A DNA stretch of 64,000 nt from Rhizobiaceae bacterium (GCA_019635695.1 JAHBYZ010000003.1:64001-128000); one strand, 5' to 3'; numbered from the stretch's first letter, positions 9,563 to 18,762 are shown. The notes: a model not told the origin generated them from the sequence alone. Made by a program: numbers and translations.

Positions 9563-10741
9563 TCAGTCGTCCTCGAACAGCAGGCCGGCGTTCGGCGTGT
9601 AGCGGGCGACGCGCTCGCGGTCGAGGTCGACACCGAGGCCCGGCGCGTCGGGGATGGCTAGCATGCCGTCGGCGTCGAGCGAGAACGGCACCGACATGAT
9701 GTTGTCCACGTACGCGCTGCCGGCGATGTATTCGACCAGGTCGACGTTCGGCAGAGCGGTGGCGAGCTGGAGGTCGGCGGCGATGCCGAGCGCGGTGTTC
9801 CAGCCGTGGCCGACATAGCGCACGCCGAAATCCTGCGCGAGCCAGGCGATGCGGCGCTGCTCCGAGAGGCCGCCGACCTTGGTGACGTCGGGCTGCACGA
9901 TGTCGAAGGCGCCCTGGGTGATGAAGGGAATGAAGGACTGGCGGCGCGTCAGCACCTCGCCGCCGGAGATCGGGATGCGGCTGTTCTTGCGCAGCGTGAT
10001 GAAGTCCTCGAGCGCGTCGGGCTTCACCGCTTCCTCGAACCACTCGACATCATGGTCGGCCAGCATGTCGGCCGCGCGCAGCGCCCATTTGAGGCCGTTC
10101 GGCCAGTAGGCGTCGCTGGCGCCGGCGTCGACCATCAGCCGGCCGCCAGACGGCAGCGCGTCCTTGGCGGCGCGCACGATCGCCTCGTCGAGCTTCGTGT
10201 CATTGCGGCGGCCGAACGGCCCCCAGCCGATCTTGAAGGCGCGGAACCCCTGCTCGCGATAAACGGCGATCTCGTCGCCCATCCTCTCCGGCTCGTCCAT
10301 GAGCAGCGAGCAGTAGGGCATCACGCGGTCCTGGTGGCGGCCGCCGATGAGGCGGCCGATGGACAGGCCCGTGACCTTGCCGAAGATGTCCCACAGCGCG
10401 ATGTCGATGCCGCTGATCGCATGGGTCAGCGAGCCGCCGCGCCCCATCCAGAACGTGTTCTGGTGCATCTTTTCGGAGACGCGCTCGGGTTCGAGCGCGT
10501 TCTCGCCGTTCCAGAACGGTTCGAGCACCTTGATCGCCGCCTCGACCAGCCGGCCGTCGGTGAAGCAGCTGCCGTAGCCGGTGACGCCCGCGTCGGTGTG
10601 AACCGCGATCAGCGCGTGGATGGAATCCTCGGCCTTGATCTCGGTCGACCAGCCGCCTTTCGGGCTCTCGCCGAACAGGGGCGCTGCGACGATCCGGGTG
10701 ATCCGGACGGGAGCGATCGCACCCCGCGATGGCGACAACAT
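9563..10741 (-). CDS. Mandelate racemase/muconate lactonizing enzyme family protein (first copy)
   Basis: Enolase-superfamily enzyme, 392 aa, with an N-terminal capping domain (1-130) and a TIM barrel. Metal ligands appear as Asp in VDAG, Glu in WFEEAV and Glu in SGGEVL. General base candidates are the lysine in FRAFKIGWGPFG and the Asp/His pair in QPDVTKVGG and YVGHGWNTA, which is the mandelate-racemase subgroup pattern. Such enzymes dehydrate sugar acids or epimerise hydroxy or amino acids; the substrate is unknown. It is divergent from the deacylase gene across a GTATAC-type operator, and GGAG sits 7 bases before its ATG. It converges on pyrC with 3 bases between the stops. Confidence 0.88.
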   Translation of the reverse strand: MLSPSRGAIAPVRITRIVAAPLFGESPKGGWSTEIKAEDSIHALIAVHTDAGVTGYGSCFTDGRLVEAAIKVLEPFWNGENALEPERVSEKMHQNTFWMGRGGSLTHAISGIDIALWDIFGKVTGLSIGRLIGGRHQDRVMPYCSLLMDEPERMGDEIAVYREQGFRAFKIGWGPFGRRNDTKLDEAIVRAAKDALPSGGRLMVDAGASDAYWPNGLKWALRAADMLADHDVEWFEEAVKPDALEDFITLRKNSRIPISGGEVLTRRQSFIPFITQGAFDIVQPDVTKVGGLSEQRRIAWLAQDFGVRYVGHGWNTALGIAADLQLATALPNVDLVEYIAGSAYVDNIMSVPFSLDADGMLAIPDAPGLGVDLDRERVARYTPNAGLLFEDD

Positions 10742-10782
10742 TGATGTTCTCCGACCCAGCTGCGCTATTGACTCACTGCAGT

Positions 10783-10794
10783 ATAGTATACAAT
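10783..10794. promoter_or_regulatory. GTATAC-type operator, site 1 (ATAGTATACAAT)
   Basis: One of four nearly identical palindromic 12-mers found in the window. It lies in the 84-bp gap between the divergent enolase-superfamily gene and the aspartoacylase-like gene and overlaps AT-rich DNA where a promoter would be (TTGACT at 10768-10773 upstream). GT-N2-AC palindromes are typical targets of FadR/FCD-type GntR regulators; one is encoded at 16226-16981. Confidence 0.6.
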
Positions 10795-10825
10795 GCTACG
10801 ATTCAAGCTACTTCGGGAGACCGGC

Positions 10826-11860
10826 TTGGAAATCGACGGCGGACGCAGCCGCATCACCTGCACGATCGATTTCGACAAGGACGGCCGACAGGCGGGGTAC
10901 TGCCGCGCGCCGCTGTCGCGCAACACCGCGGGCTGGGGAACCGTCGAAATCCCCATCATCGTGGTCAAGAACGGCAAGGGCCCGACGCTGCTCCTGACCG
11001 GCGGCGTGCATGGCGACGAATATGAGGGGCCGATAGCCATCTCGCGGCTGGCGCGCACGCTCGACCCGGCCAAGGTGCAGGGCCGCGTGATCATGCTGCC
11101 GGCGGTGAACATCCCCGCCATCATGGCCGACACCCGCCTTTCGCCCATAGACGGCTGGGACATCAACCGCACCTTTCCGGGCAACCCCAAGGGCAGCTTC
11201 ACGCAGATGCTGGCGCATTTCCTCGACAGCGTGATCCTGCCGATGGCGGATCTGTCGCTGGACATGCACACGGCCGGCCACTCGGCGGACTCGGCGCTGT
11301 CGACCAACATGCACTATCTGCCCGACCCGGCGATGCGCGAGAAGACCATGGCCGCGGCGTCCGCCTTCGGAGCGCCGTTCAACGCGGTGTTCGGCGGCGT
11401 CGACGAGGGATCGACCTTCACCTCCTGTGTCGAGCGGCGCGGCAAGATCTCGCTCGGCACGGAGCTCGGCGGCTGGGGCCGCGTCAACATCGAGGGTGTG
11501 CGCATCGCCCGGCGCGGCGTCGACAACATCATGAAACACATGGGCATCGTCGAGGGCGTGCCGGACACCACGCAGCGCGACGGCTCGCCGAAGACGCGGC
11601 ACATGATGGTGCGCGATCCGAAGGCATACGTCTTCGCGCCGCGCGGCGGCCTGTTCGAGCCGACCCACAATGTCGGCGACACGGTCCGGGTGGGCGAGGT
11701 CGCCGGGTGGATCCACTTCATCGAGGACGTCGACAACCCGCCGATCGAGCTCACCTACGGCATGAGCGGCGTGCTGTGGATGGGCGCCGGCCCGGGCCGC
11801 TGCACGCGCGGCGACGCCGTCGGAGTCATCATGCAGGATTACCAGGACAACTGGTCCTGA
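10826..11860 (+). CDS. Succinylglutamate desuccinylase/aspartoacylase family deacylase (first copy)
   Basis: Zinc carboxypeptidase-fold deacylase (344 aa from TTG 10826) expected to remove an N-acyl group from an amino acid. Zinc ligands are His and Glu in GGVHGDEYEG and the third His in DMHTAG; the Asn-Arg of DINRTFPG matches the substrate carboxylate site. TTG at 10826 is preferred to ATG at 10793: GGGAGA lies 5 bases before the TTG, while the ATG overlaps the operator at 10783-10794. First gene of a four-gene unit ending at 16229. A second homologue (44486-45532) follows another copy of the operator. N-acetyl-diaminobutyrate deacetylase (DoeB) is a known relative, but no ectoine genes are nearby. 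Confidence 0.85.
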   Translation: MEIDGGRSRITCTIDFDKDGRQAGYCRAPLSRNTAGWGTVEIPIIVVKNGKGPTLLLTGGVHGDEYEGPIAISRLARTLDPAKVQGRVIMLPAVNIPAIMADTRLSPIDGWDINRTFPGNPKGSFTQMLAHFLDSVILPMADLSLDMHTAGHSADSALSTNMHYLPDPAMREKTMAAASAFGAPFNAVFGGVDEGSTFTSCVERRGKISLGTELGGWGRVNIEGVRIARRGVDNIMKHMGIVEGVPDTTQRDGSPKTRHMMVRDPKAYVFAPRGGLFEPTHNVGDTVRVGEVAGWIHFIEDVDNPPIELTYGMSGVLWMGAGPGRCTRGDAVGVIMQDYQDNWS

Positions 11861-11920
11861 TCGGACCAGTGGCGCGGCCGTTCCGCGCAATCAGCAACAA
11901 CCGCGAGAGATGCAGCGCCG

Positions 11921-13408
11921 ATGCCAAAGATCCTCATATTCGAGATGAAGCAGGAGATCTCCACCTTCAATCCGCTGCCGTCGGGCTACGAGAACTTCCA
12001 CGTTCTCGAAGGTGACCAGCTGTACAGGCATCGCGGCCTCAACACCGAGTTCGGCGGCGCCTTCTCGGTGTTCGACAAGCGGCCGGACATCGAGATCATC
12101 CCGACCATCCTTTCGGTGGCCGGCAGCGCCGGCATCCTCTCGGCCGACGGCTGGAAGAAGGTCTCGACGCAGGTGCTGGCCTCGGTGAAGGCCAGGATCG
12201 GTGAGGCCGACGCGATCTACGCCTGCCTGCACGGCGCCATGGGCGCCGAGGGCGAGCTCGACCCCGAAGGCTACGTGCTGAAAGAGATCCGCAAGATGGC
12301 GGGACCGGACATGCCGATCGTCATGTCGCTCGACCTGCACGGCATCTGCACCGACCGCATGCTGAAGCAGGTCAACGGCCTGACGCTCTACCACACCTAT
12401 CCGCACGTCGATTTCGCCGACACAGGCATCCGCGCCGCCAACCTGCTGCTCGACATCATGGAAAAGGGCGTTAAGCCGGTGATGGCGCGCGTCGTCATGC
12501 CGACGCTGGTGCGCGGCGACGAGCTGATCACGGCGATAGGCTGCTACGGCGATCTGATCCGCGAATGCCAGCGCATCGAGCGCGACGGCACCGCGGTGGC
12601 GGCCGGCATCATGATCGGCAACCCGTTCACCGACGTGCCGGAACTGTGCTCGCAGGTGATCGTGTCGACAAACGGCGACGCCAAGACGGCCAAGCGCGAG
12701 GCGATCAGGCTGGCCGAGGAGTTCTGGCCGTTGCGCTTCCGCATGCAGGGCAAGCTGATCGCGCTCGACCGCGCCATCGCCCAGGCCAAGACCATGAAGG
12801 GTCCGCTGATCTTCACCGATGCGGCCGATGCGACGTCGTCCGGCGCAACGGGCGATTCCAACGCGATCATCTCGGCGCTGCGGGATGCCGGCTACAAGGG
12901 CAAGGTGCTGGCGCAGATCGTCGACCCGGCAGCGGCCGCCGCCGCGCACAAGGCGGGTGTCGGGGCAACGATCAAGGTGACGCTCGGCGGTTTCTACGAC
13001 AAGCGCCGCTACAAGCCGATGAAGGTCGAGGCGACCGTGAAGCTCCTGTCGGACGGCAACGCCCGGCTGGAGACGATGAAGACGCCCCTGACAGCGGGGC
13101 CGACCGCCGTGCTGACCTTCGACAATTTCACGATCGTGGTGTTTTCGAAGTCGATCAGCCTGTTCGACCGCGCCATGTATTACGCCAACGGCTGCAACCC
13201 GCCGGATTTCGACCTGATCGTGGTGAAGTCGCCGCACACCGAACATCACATGTTCGAGGCGTGGGCGGAGAAGAACTTCAACATCGACGCGCCGGGCGCG
13301 ACCTCGGCCGACCTGAAGAGCCTTGGCCACACGATCTGCGCGCGGCCGATGTATCCGATGGAGCTGGACACGACCTTCACGCCGAAGGCCGTCACCTACG
13401 CGCGCTGA
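11921..13408 (+). CDS. M81 family metallopeptidase (MlrC/microcystinase C-like)
   Basis: A 495-aa protein of the MlrC family. The N-terminal domain begins ILIFEMKQEISTFNPLPSGYENF, the conserved opening of this family, and has GACLHGAMG-like and MSLDLHG motifs supplying the metal-binding His and Asp. The C-terminal domain (about 290-495) starts near LIFTDAADATSSGATGDSN. The founding member, MlrC of sphingomonads, cleaves the linear tetrapeptide of the cyanotoxin microcystin, which contains D-residues and the unusual amino acid Adda. Relatives are widespread in Rhizobiales without known substrates. The neighbours (deacylase, D-aminopeptidase-like hydrolase, peptide ABC genes) support peptidase work on modified peptides. 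Confidence 0.88.
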   Translation: MPKILIFEMKQEISTFNPLPSGYENFHVLEGDQLYRHRGLNTEFGGAFSVFDKRPDIEIIPTILSVAGSAGILSADGWKKVSTQVLASVKARIGEADAIYACLHGAMGAEGELDPEGYVLKEIRKMAGPDMPIVMSLDLHGICTDRMLKQVNGLTLYHTYPHVDFADTGIRAANLLLDIMEKGVKPVMARVVMPTLVRGDELITAIGCYGDLIRECQRIERDGTAVAAGIMIGNPFTDVPELCSQVIVSTNGDAKTAKREAIRLAEEFWPLRFRMQGKLIALDRAIAQAKTMKGPLIFTDAADATSSGATGDSNAIISALRDAGYKGKVLAQIVDPAAAAAAHKAGVGATIKVTLGGFYDKRRYKPMKVEATVKLLSDGNARLETMKTPLTAGPTAVLTFDNFTIVVFSKSISLFDRAMYYANGCNPPDFDLIVVKSPHTEHHMFEAWAEKNFNIDAPGATSADLKSLGHTICARPMYPMELDTTFTPKAVTYAR

Positions 13409-13452
13409 CAGCGTCGCGACATCACTGCACCTGACTGCGCCGGGAGGAACGC

Positions 13453-14631
13453 TTGAAGATCGACGCGGTGGACTTCTTCTATTTCGCCATGCCGGTGGTC
13501 ACGACCGCCGCCGACGGCAGCCAGGATGCGCTCGTCGTGCGCGTCTCGGCCGGCGGCCATGTCGGCTGGGGCGAATGCGAGGCCGCCCCCCTTCCCTCGA
13601 TCGCGGCATTCGTCTGTCCGATGTCGCACGGCGCCTGTCGCCCGGTGGCGGAATCGGTGCTCGGCCAGAAGCTGGACGGGCCGCAGGACATCTACCGCAT
13701 CAGCACCCTGGTCGCGCGCGACAGCATGGACGTGCTGCAGGCCGCCCATACGCTGTCGGGCATCGAGATGGCGCTGTGGGATATTCTCGGCAAGGCGCGC
13801 GGCGAGCCGGTGTGGAAGCTGCTCGGCTACAGGCGCAGCGAAGCCAAGGTGCCCTATGCGTCGCTGCTGTTCGGCGACACGCCGCAGGAGACGCTCGACA
13901 GGGCCAGGAAGGCCCGCGCCGACGGCTTCGGCGCGGCCAAGTTCGGCTGGGGCCCCATCGGGACCGCGACGCCGAAGGCCGACGCCGACCAGTTTGCCGC
14001 CGCGCGCGAGGGGCTCGGCGCCGACGGCTGGCTGATGGTCGACGTCGGCCAGATTTTTGCCGAGGACGTTGACGCGGCCGCCGCGCGGCTGCCGGCGCTG
14101 GACGCTGCCCGCGCGCACTGGTTCGAGGAGCCGTTCTACGGCAGCTCGTATGAAGCCTATGCGGCGCTCGGCGCGCGCGGCGGCAAGGTCGGCATTGCCG
14201 GCGGCGAGGCGGCGCACAATCTCGCCATGGCGCGCCACCTGATGGATTTCGGCAAGGTGAAGTTCGTGCAGATCGACACCGGGCGCATCGGCGGCATCGG
14301 GCCCGCCAAGGCGGTGGCCGACCTCGCCGGCCCGCGCGGCATCACCTACGTCAACCACACCTTCACGACGCATCTGGCGCTCTCCGCCTCGCTGCAGCCC
14401 TATGCCGGCGTGGCGGGCGACCGCATCTGCGAATACCCCGCCGACCCGACCATGCTCGCGCGGGTTCTGGTGAAGGAGCCGATCCGCCGCGACGCCAATG
14501 GCGAGATCCGCGCGCCCGAAGCGCCGGGCCTCGGCATCGAGGTCGACCTTCAGGCGCTGAAGCCCTACCTGGTCGACACCGAGATCAAGGTGAAGGGCGA
14601 GGTGCTCTATCGCACGCCGGCAATCGCCTGA
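13453..14631 (+). CDS. Mandelate racemase/muconate lactonizing enzyme family protein (second copy)
   Basis: Enolase-superfamily protein of 392 aa starting at TTG 13453 with GGGAGGAA 7 bases upstream. The barrel shows AAKFGWGPIG (Lys base), VDVG (Asp ligand), HWFEEPF (Glu ligand) and AGGEAAHNL (Glu ligand), with VQIDTGRIGGI and VNHTFTTHL near the C-terminus giving the Asp/His dyad. It shares the KxGWGPxG loop with the first copy at 9563-10741 but is otherwise diverged. Being third in the deacylase/peptidase unit, it could epimerise a released amino acid or dipeptide. Sugar-acid dehydration is the main alternative. Confidence 0.85.
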   Translation: MKIDAVDFFYFAMPVVTTAADGSQDALVVRVSAGGHVGWGECEAAPLPSIAAFVCPMSHGACRPVAESVLGQKLDGPQDIYRISTLVARDSMDVLQAAHTLSGIEMALWDILGKARGEPVWKLLGYRRSEAKVPYASLLFGDTPQETLDRARKARADGFGAAKFGWGPIGTATPKADADQFAAAREGLGADGWLMVDVGQIFAEDVDAAAARLPALDAARAHWFEEPFYGSSYEAYAALGARGGKVGIAGGEAAHNLAMARHLMDFGKVKFVQIDTGRIGGIGPAKAVADLAGPRGITYVNHTFTTHLALSASLQPYAGVAGDRICEYPADPTMLARVLVKEPIRRDANGEIRAPEAPGLGIEVDLQALKPYLVDTEIKVKGEVLYRTPAIA

Positions 14632-14660
14632 CGCCTCCCGATGAACCGGAAGTCACGGAA

Positions 14661-16229
14661 TTGACCAGGGCACCGTCCGATTTTTCCGCGCGGATGCGCA
14701 AGCTCGTCGGCGACTATGACGCGCCGGACAGCCCCGGTCTCGCCATCGCGGTGATCGAGGACGGCAGGGAGATATTCTCCGGCGCGTTCGGGCAGGCCAA
14801 CATCAACGAGTCGGTGTCGATGCGACGCGATACCGTCGTGCGCGTCGGCTCGCAGACCAAGCAGTTCACCGTGCTGCTCGTGCTGATGCTGGAGGCCGAG
14901 GGCAAGCTCAGCCTGTCCGACCCGGTGCAGAAGCATCTGCCGTACGTCCCCGTCCTCGAGCACGCCGTCACGCTGCGCCATCTGGCCGAGAACAGCAGCG
15001 GCTATCGTGACCATCTGGACGCGATGATCTTCTCCGGCCTGTCGCTGTTCACGCCGTCGCCGCCGGATCGCGTGCGCGATCTGATCGGCCGGCAGGACGC
15101 GCTGAATTTCGAGCCGGGCACGGCCCTGATCTACTGCAATGCGGGCTTCGTGATGCTCGCCGAAGTCGTCGAACGCATCGAGGGAAAACCGTTCGGTGCC
15201 GTTCTGAAGGAACGCATCACCGATCCGCTCGGCATGCGCGACACGGCGCTCATGCCGCGCGACGGCACGGTGATGAAGCGGCTCGCCGGCCATTATTCGC
15301 GCCGTCCCGATGGCTGGGCCCAGCTCGGCTGGGGTTTCGACCTCGGCGGCGAGGGCGGGCTGGTCTCGACGCTCGACGACATGATCGTGTGGCAGCGCAA
15401 CCTCGACGCGCCGAAGGTCGGCACGCCGGACATGTATGCGCGCATGCAGACGCCCGCGACCTTCGCCAACGGCGCCGCCAGCTACTACGGTCTCGGACTG
15501 GTCACCGACACGTATCGCGGCCGGCGCGCCATCGGCCATGGCGGCGGGGTTGCTGGGGCGCGATCTGAATCGACCCGCTTCGTCGACGACGGGCTGGGCG
15601 TGGTCATCATCGCCAACCATGACCAGATCGCGCCTTTCTGTATGGCGCGGCGCATCGCCGATATCTATTTCGGCGACGCCGACCCGACACCCGTGCCGCT
15701 GGTGCCGGGCCGCTACCGCCAGATCGGCGGCGCGGATGTCTTCGCCATCGCCGAGCAGAACGGCATCAGGACGTTTGTCAGCGCCGGCGGCGCGGCGAGC
15801 CTCGACTTCGCCCATCCGGGCGGCGCCAAGCCCGAGCGGGCCGTCACCGACCTGGTTCTCAGGCCCGGGGCGGAAGGAACCATCGAGGCGCTGTTCTGCG
15901 GGACGCCGCGCCGCTATCGGCCACTCGTATCCGGCGCGGAAGCAGACCGTTCACTGGCGGGAAGCTACCGCAACGCCGCGCAGAACATCGACGTCGAGAT
16001 CACCGGCGACCGCAAGGAAGGCCAATTGCGCCTGCGCTCCGATTTCGGCGTGCTCGACTCGCCGATAATCGCGATCGACGAGGATCTGTGGCTCATGCTC
16101 CAGCCGAGTGCAGATTTTCGCCCGGGCGCGATGTGGAGCGCGGTGCTGCAGGCGACGGCGGACGGCTTCGAGCTCAATGCGGAGCGCATGAAGCGCCTCG
16201 CGTTCAGAACGCTGGGAAGTCCGGCCTAG
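14661..16229 (+). CDS. Serine hydrolase, class C beta-lactamase/D-aminopeptidase-like (S12)
   Basis: A 522-aa penicillin-binding-fold hydrolase. The catalytic Ser-x-x-Lys is SQTK in RVGSQTKQFT (about residues 64-67), the Tyr-x-Asn motif is YCN in ALIYCNAGFVML, and the KTG equivalent is HGGG. Two extra beta-type domains follow from about residue 330, which recalls D-aminopeptidase of Ochrobactrum (about 520 aa, three domains) rather than beta-lactamase. That enzyme releases N-terminal D-residues. There is no signal peptide, so a cytosolic role on imported peptides fits. Start TTG 14661 has only a weak CGGAA site; ATG 14694 is an alternative. The last gene of its unit, it overlaps the convergent GntR gene by 4 bases. 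Confidence 0.83.
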   Translation: MTRAPSDFSARMRKLVGDYDAPDSPGLAIAVIEDGREIFSGAFGQANINESVSMRRDTVVRVGSQTKQFTVLLVLMLEAEGKLSLSDPVQKHLPYVPVLEHAVTLRHLAENSSGYRDHLDAMIFSGLSLFTPSPPDRVRDLIGRQDALNFEPGTALIYCNAGFVMLAEVVERIEGKPFGAVLKERITDPLGMRDTALMPRDGTVMKRLAGHYSRRPDGWAQLGWGFDLGGEGGLVSTLDDMIVWQRNLDAPKVGTPDMYARMQTPATFANGAASYYGLGLVTDTYRGRRAIGHGGGVAGARSESTRFVDDGLGVVIIANHDQIAPFCMARRIADIYFGDADPTPVPLVPGRYRQIGGADVFAIAEQNGIRTFVSAGGAASLDFAHPGGAKPERAVTDLVLRPGAEGTIEALFCGTPRRYRPLVSGAEADRSLAGSYRNAAQNIDVEITGDRKEGQLRLRSDFGVLDSPIIAIDEDLWLMLQPSADFRPGAMWSAVLQATADGFELNAERMKRLAFRTLGSPA

Positions 16230-16981
16230 CCGGCCTTCTTGCGCTCCAGCTTGCGCAGCTGCTCGACCAGGTGCTCGTAGTCCACCGCGCGCGAGTAGTC
16301 GAGGATATGGACCTGCATCAGCTCGTCGAACGCCGCGAGATCGCCCGCCTTGAGGGCGTCGATCACCTCGTCGTGCTCGATGACGATGCCCTTCACGCCC
16401 TTCTTCATCGTCGAAAGACCGAAGATGATGGTGAGCTGCCGCGACAGCGGCTCGAAGGTCCGCGCCAGCACCTCGTTGCCGGACAGGCGGCAAAGGCACA
16501 GGTGGAACTCCGTATCGAGGCTGGCGACCCGGAAACCGTCGCCGGCATCGGCCGCGGCGTGCATCTGCGCCAGCACGGCTTCGAGCGGCGCGAGCACGCC
16601 GGGCTCGGTCTTCAGGCGGCCGATGATCTCGGCCCCCGCGAGCTTTTCGAGGGCCAGCCGCACCTTCAGGATCTTTTCAAGCCGGTCGATGTCGACGCTC
16701 ATCAGGCTCATGCCGCGGAAGCGCTCGGACACCACGACGCCCTGGCTCTCAAGCAGCCTGAGTGCTTCCCGCACCGGGATGCGGCTGACGTTCAGCGCGC
16801 GCGCGACCTCGGCCTCGACGATCCGGTCTCCGGGCAGGAAAATGCCCTTGGCGGTCGCCTCGACGATGGCGTCGACGACCTGATCGACGAGCCCCTTGGC
16901 CGTCAGCGGCCGGAGGCCGGAAATACGTCGATTCGAATCCGTGCTTTCCTCGCGTCGCATGTGCGGGGACATCCTTGACAA
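16226..16981 (-). CDS. GntR family regulator, FCD (FadR-like) class; candidate regulator of the GTATAC sites
   Basis: Transcription factor of 251 aa. A winged-helix domain spans about residues 30-95, with the family core LPGDRIVEAEVARALNVSRI then PVREALRLLESQGVV. An all-helical FCD ligand domain fills 105-240; it has Asp and His residues (DTEFHLCL, IEHDEVIDALKAGD) in the places where FCD domains bind a metal and a carboxylate. It sits divergent from the Dpp-type receptor gene, and one of four GTATAC palindromes (16998-17009) lies 17 bases before its start codon, so autoregulation is likely. The link to the other three sites is inference. Effector unknown, plausibly a carboxylate or an amino-acid derivative. 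Confidence 0.9.
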   Translation of the reverse strand: MSRMSPHMRREESTDSNRRISGLRPLTAKGLVDQVVDAIVEATAKGIFLPGDRIVEAEVARALNVSRIPVREALRLLESQGVVVSERFRGMSLMSVDIDRLEKILKVRLALEKLAGAEIIGRLKTEPGVLAPLEAVLAQMHAAADAGDGFRVASLDTEFHLCLCRLSGNEVLARTFEPLSRQLTIIFGLSTMKKGVKGIVIEHDEVIDALKAGDLAAFDELMQVHILDYSRAVDYEHLVEQLRKLERKKAG

Positions 16982-16997
16982 GCCAATTTTGTGCTGA

Positions 16998-17017
16998 ATA
17001 GTATACGATTATACAAA
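16998..17017. promoter_or_regulatory. GTATAC-type operator, site 2, double form
   Basis: ATAGTATACGAT at 16998-17009 matches the other three sites. Here it merges with a second half into GTATA-CGAT-TATAC (17001-17014), a perfect 5-bp inverted repeat with a 4-base spacer, followed by AAA. It lies between the GntR gene (start 16981, minus) and the receptor gene (start 17135, plus), placed to control both. Confidence 0.65.
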
Positions 17018-17134
17018 GGTCGATCAATCACCTCTGGGTGAGCATAGCTGATCGAACGAGGTCGGAACAGGGCATCCGAACCGGCGCAACGTCGTCACCG
17101 ACTACAACTTTCTTCCAGAAGGGAGCATGGGAGC

Positions 17135-18709
17135 ATGTCAGAATACCGCAAACGGACATCCGCATTGCGCGCGCTTGCGATGGGTAGCCTCGTGGCGCTC
17201 ACCGCCGCGTTCGCAACAAGCGGCGCAGCACTGGCGCAGACGATGGGCGGCACGGTCACCGTCGTCCATAACTCCAATCCGCCGAGCCTCGACGCGATGG
17301 CGACCTCGTCCGGTCAGTCGCGCAACGTCAACATGAACGTTTACGAGACGCTCTACGGCTTCGACGAGAACATCGTGCCGATGCCCATCCTCGCCGAAGG
17401 CGTCGACATCTCGCCTGACGGACTGAAGTACACCTTCACCCTTCGCAAGGGCGTGAAGTTCCACAATGGCGACGTGATGAAGGCGTCCGACGTCAAGGCG
17501 TCGATGGAGCGCTATCGCAAGGTCGGCGCGACCGGCAACCTGCTGAACGCGGTCGAGAGCTTCGAAATCGTCGACGACTACACGATCATCTTCCACATGA
17601 AGGCCAAGACGCCGACGTTCCTGGAGTCGTTCTCCTCGCCGCGCGCGCCGGCCGTCATCATCCCCGAAGAGGACTTCGCGGCGGAAGCCGGCAAGACCAG
17701 CCTCGTCGGCACCGGCCCCTACAAGATCACGGAATACGTGCCGGACAGCCACGTGACGCTGGAGAAGTTCGCCGATTACACGCAGGACACGCGCTACTCG
17801 GGGCCTGACGGCTTCGGCGGCAAGAAGACCGCCTATTTCGACAAGGCCATCTTCCGCGTCATCGTCGAGCCGGGCGCACAGGTCGCGGCGCTGGAAGCGG
17901 GCGAGGTCGACATCCTCGACGTGATGCCACCCTCGGCCGCACGCCGCCTGGAAGGCTCGAAAGACATCGAGGTCCAGGAGAACAAGCTCTGGGCGTTCTC
18001 CACCTTCATCCTGAACGCCAATGACGGGCTCACCAGCAACGTCAAGTTCCGCGAGGCCGTGCAGGTCGCGCTGAACATGGAAGAAGTCGTCGGCATCGCG
18101 ACCGAGGGCCTGTTTACCCTGAACGGCGGCTGGGTCTACCCCGGCACCACCTATGACGCAGGCGACATCGGTGCTGCCGACTACTACAACAAGCACGACG
18201 TCGAGAAGGCCAAGGCCCTGCTTAAGGAAGCCGGCTACAACAACGAGCCGTTCAGCCTGCTGACCGACAACTCGATCCCGGTGCACAACAAGACGGCCGT
18301 GGTGATTGCCGAGCAGTTGAAGGCCGTGGGTATCAACGTGGTCATCAACCAGGTCGACTGGCCGAGCGCGCTGAACCTGCGCATGCAGGATACTGGCTGG
18401 AATGGCTGGACGCTGAGCATGGGCATCGAGCCCTATCTCGGACCTGCGGCGATCACGGCTACCCTTGCCGGCACGCGCCCGCACTTCGTCAAGCCCGACC
18501 CGGTGCTCGAAGAGCTGTACAAGGAGCTGACCGCTGGCGAAACCGTCGAAGCCCGCAAGGCGACCTTCGCGAAGATCCAGAAGCAGCTCTATACCTACTT
18601 CGGCATCATCAAGCTGGGCGATATCGGCCTGCTGCAGGCGACGCGCTCCAACATCGAAGGCTTCAAGACCTTCCGCTTCCCGCGCGTCTACGACATCTGG
18701 CGCCAGTGA
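17135..18709 (+). CDS. Peptide-type ABC transporter substrate-binding protein (SBP family 5)
   Basis: Periplasmic receptor (524 aa) for a Dpp/Opp-type importer. Residues 1-35 are a signal peptide ending ALAQ. The mature protein has the family pattern: VYETLYGFDENIVPMPILAEG, then YTFTLRKGVKFHNGDVMKASDV (the SBP_bac_5 signature region near 95-120) and LVGTGPYKITEYVPD. Ligands of this family include di- and oligopeptides, nickel, opines and glutathione. Two permease genes follow directly; the ATPases are missing here and are probably those at 42428-44439. An AGAAGGGAGCA site precedes the ATG. Confidence 0.92.
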   Translation: MSEYRKRTSALRALAMGSLVALTAAFATSGAALAQTMGGTVTVVHNSNPPSLDAMATSSGQSRNVNMNVYETLYGFDENIVPMPILAEGVDISPDGLKYTFTLRKGVKFHNGDVMKASDVKASMERYRKVGATGNLLNAVESFEIVDDYTIIFHMKAKTPTFLESFSSPRAPAVIIPEEDFAAEAGKTSLVGTGPYKITEYVPDSHVTLEKFADYTQDTRYSGPDGFGGKKTAYFDKAIFRVIVEPGAQVAALEAGEVDILDVMPPSAARRLEGSKDIEVQENKLWAFSTFILNANDGLTSNVKFREAVQVALNMEEVVGIATEGLFTLNGGWVYPGTTYDAGDIGAADYYNKHDVEKAKALLKEAGYNNEPFSLLTDNSIPVHNKTAVVIAEQLKAVGINVVINQVDWPSALNLRMQDTGWNGWTLSMGIEPYLGPAAITATLAGTRPHFVKPDPVLEELYKELTAGETVEARKATFAKIQKQLYTYFGIIKLGDIGLLQATRSNIEGFKTFRFPRVYDIWRQ

Positions 18710-18736
18710 TCCGCGGCTAGCGACCTAGCCTCCTGC

Positions 18737-18762
18737 GCGGCGGGGCCGTAACGCCCCGCCGC
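18737..18762 (+). terminator. Intercistronic stem-loop between receptor and permease genes
   Basis: GCGGCGGGGC (18737-18746) and GCCCCGCCGC (18753-18762) are perfect 10-bp complements around a 6-base loop. No T-run follows, so full termination is unlikely. Stem-loops at this place commonly protect the receptor mRNA or partly stop transcription, giving more receptor than permease. Confidence 0.6.

Noticed and set aside
18737..18762. True rho-independent terminator after the peptide receptor gene
   Set aside because: The stem is strong but no T-run follows and the permease gene starts 30 bases later. I treat it as an intercistronic stem-loop.
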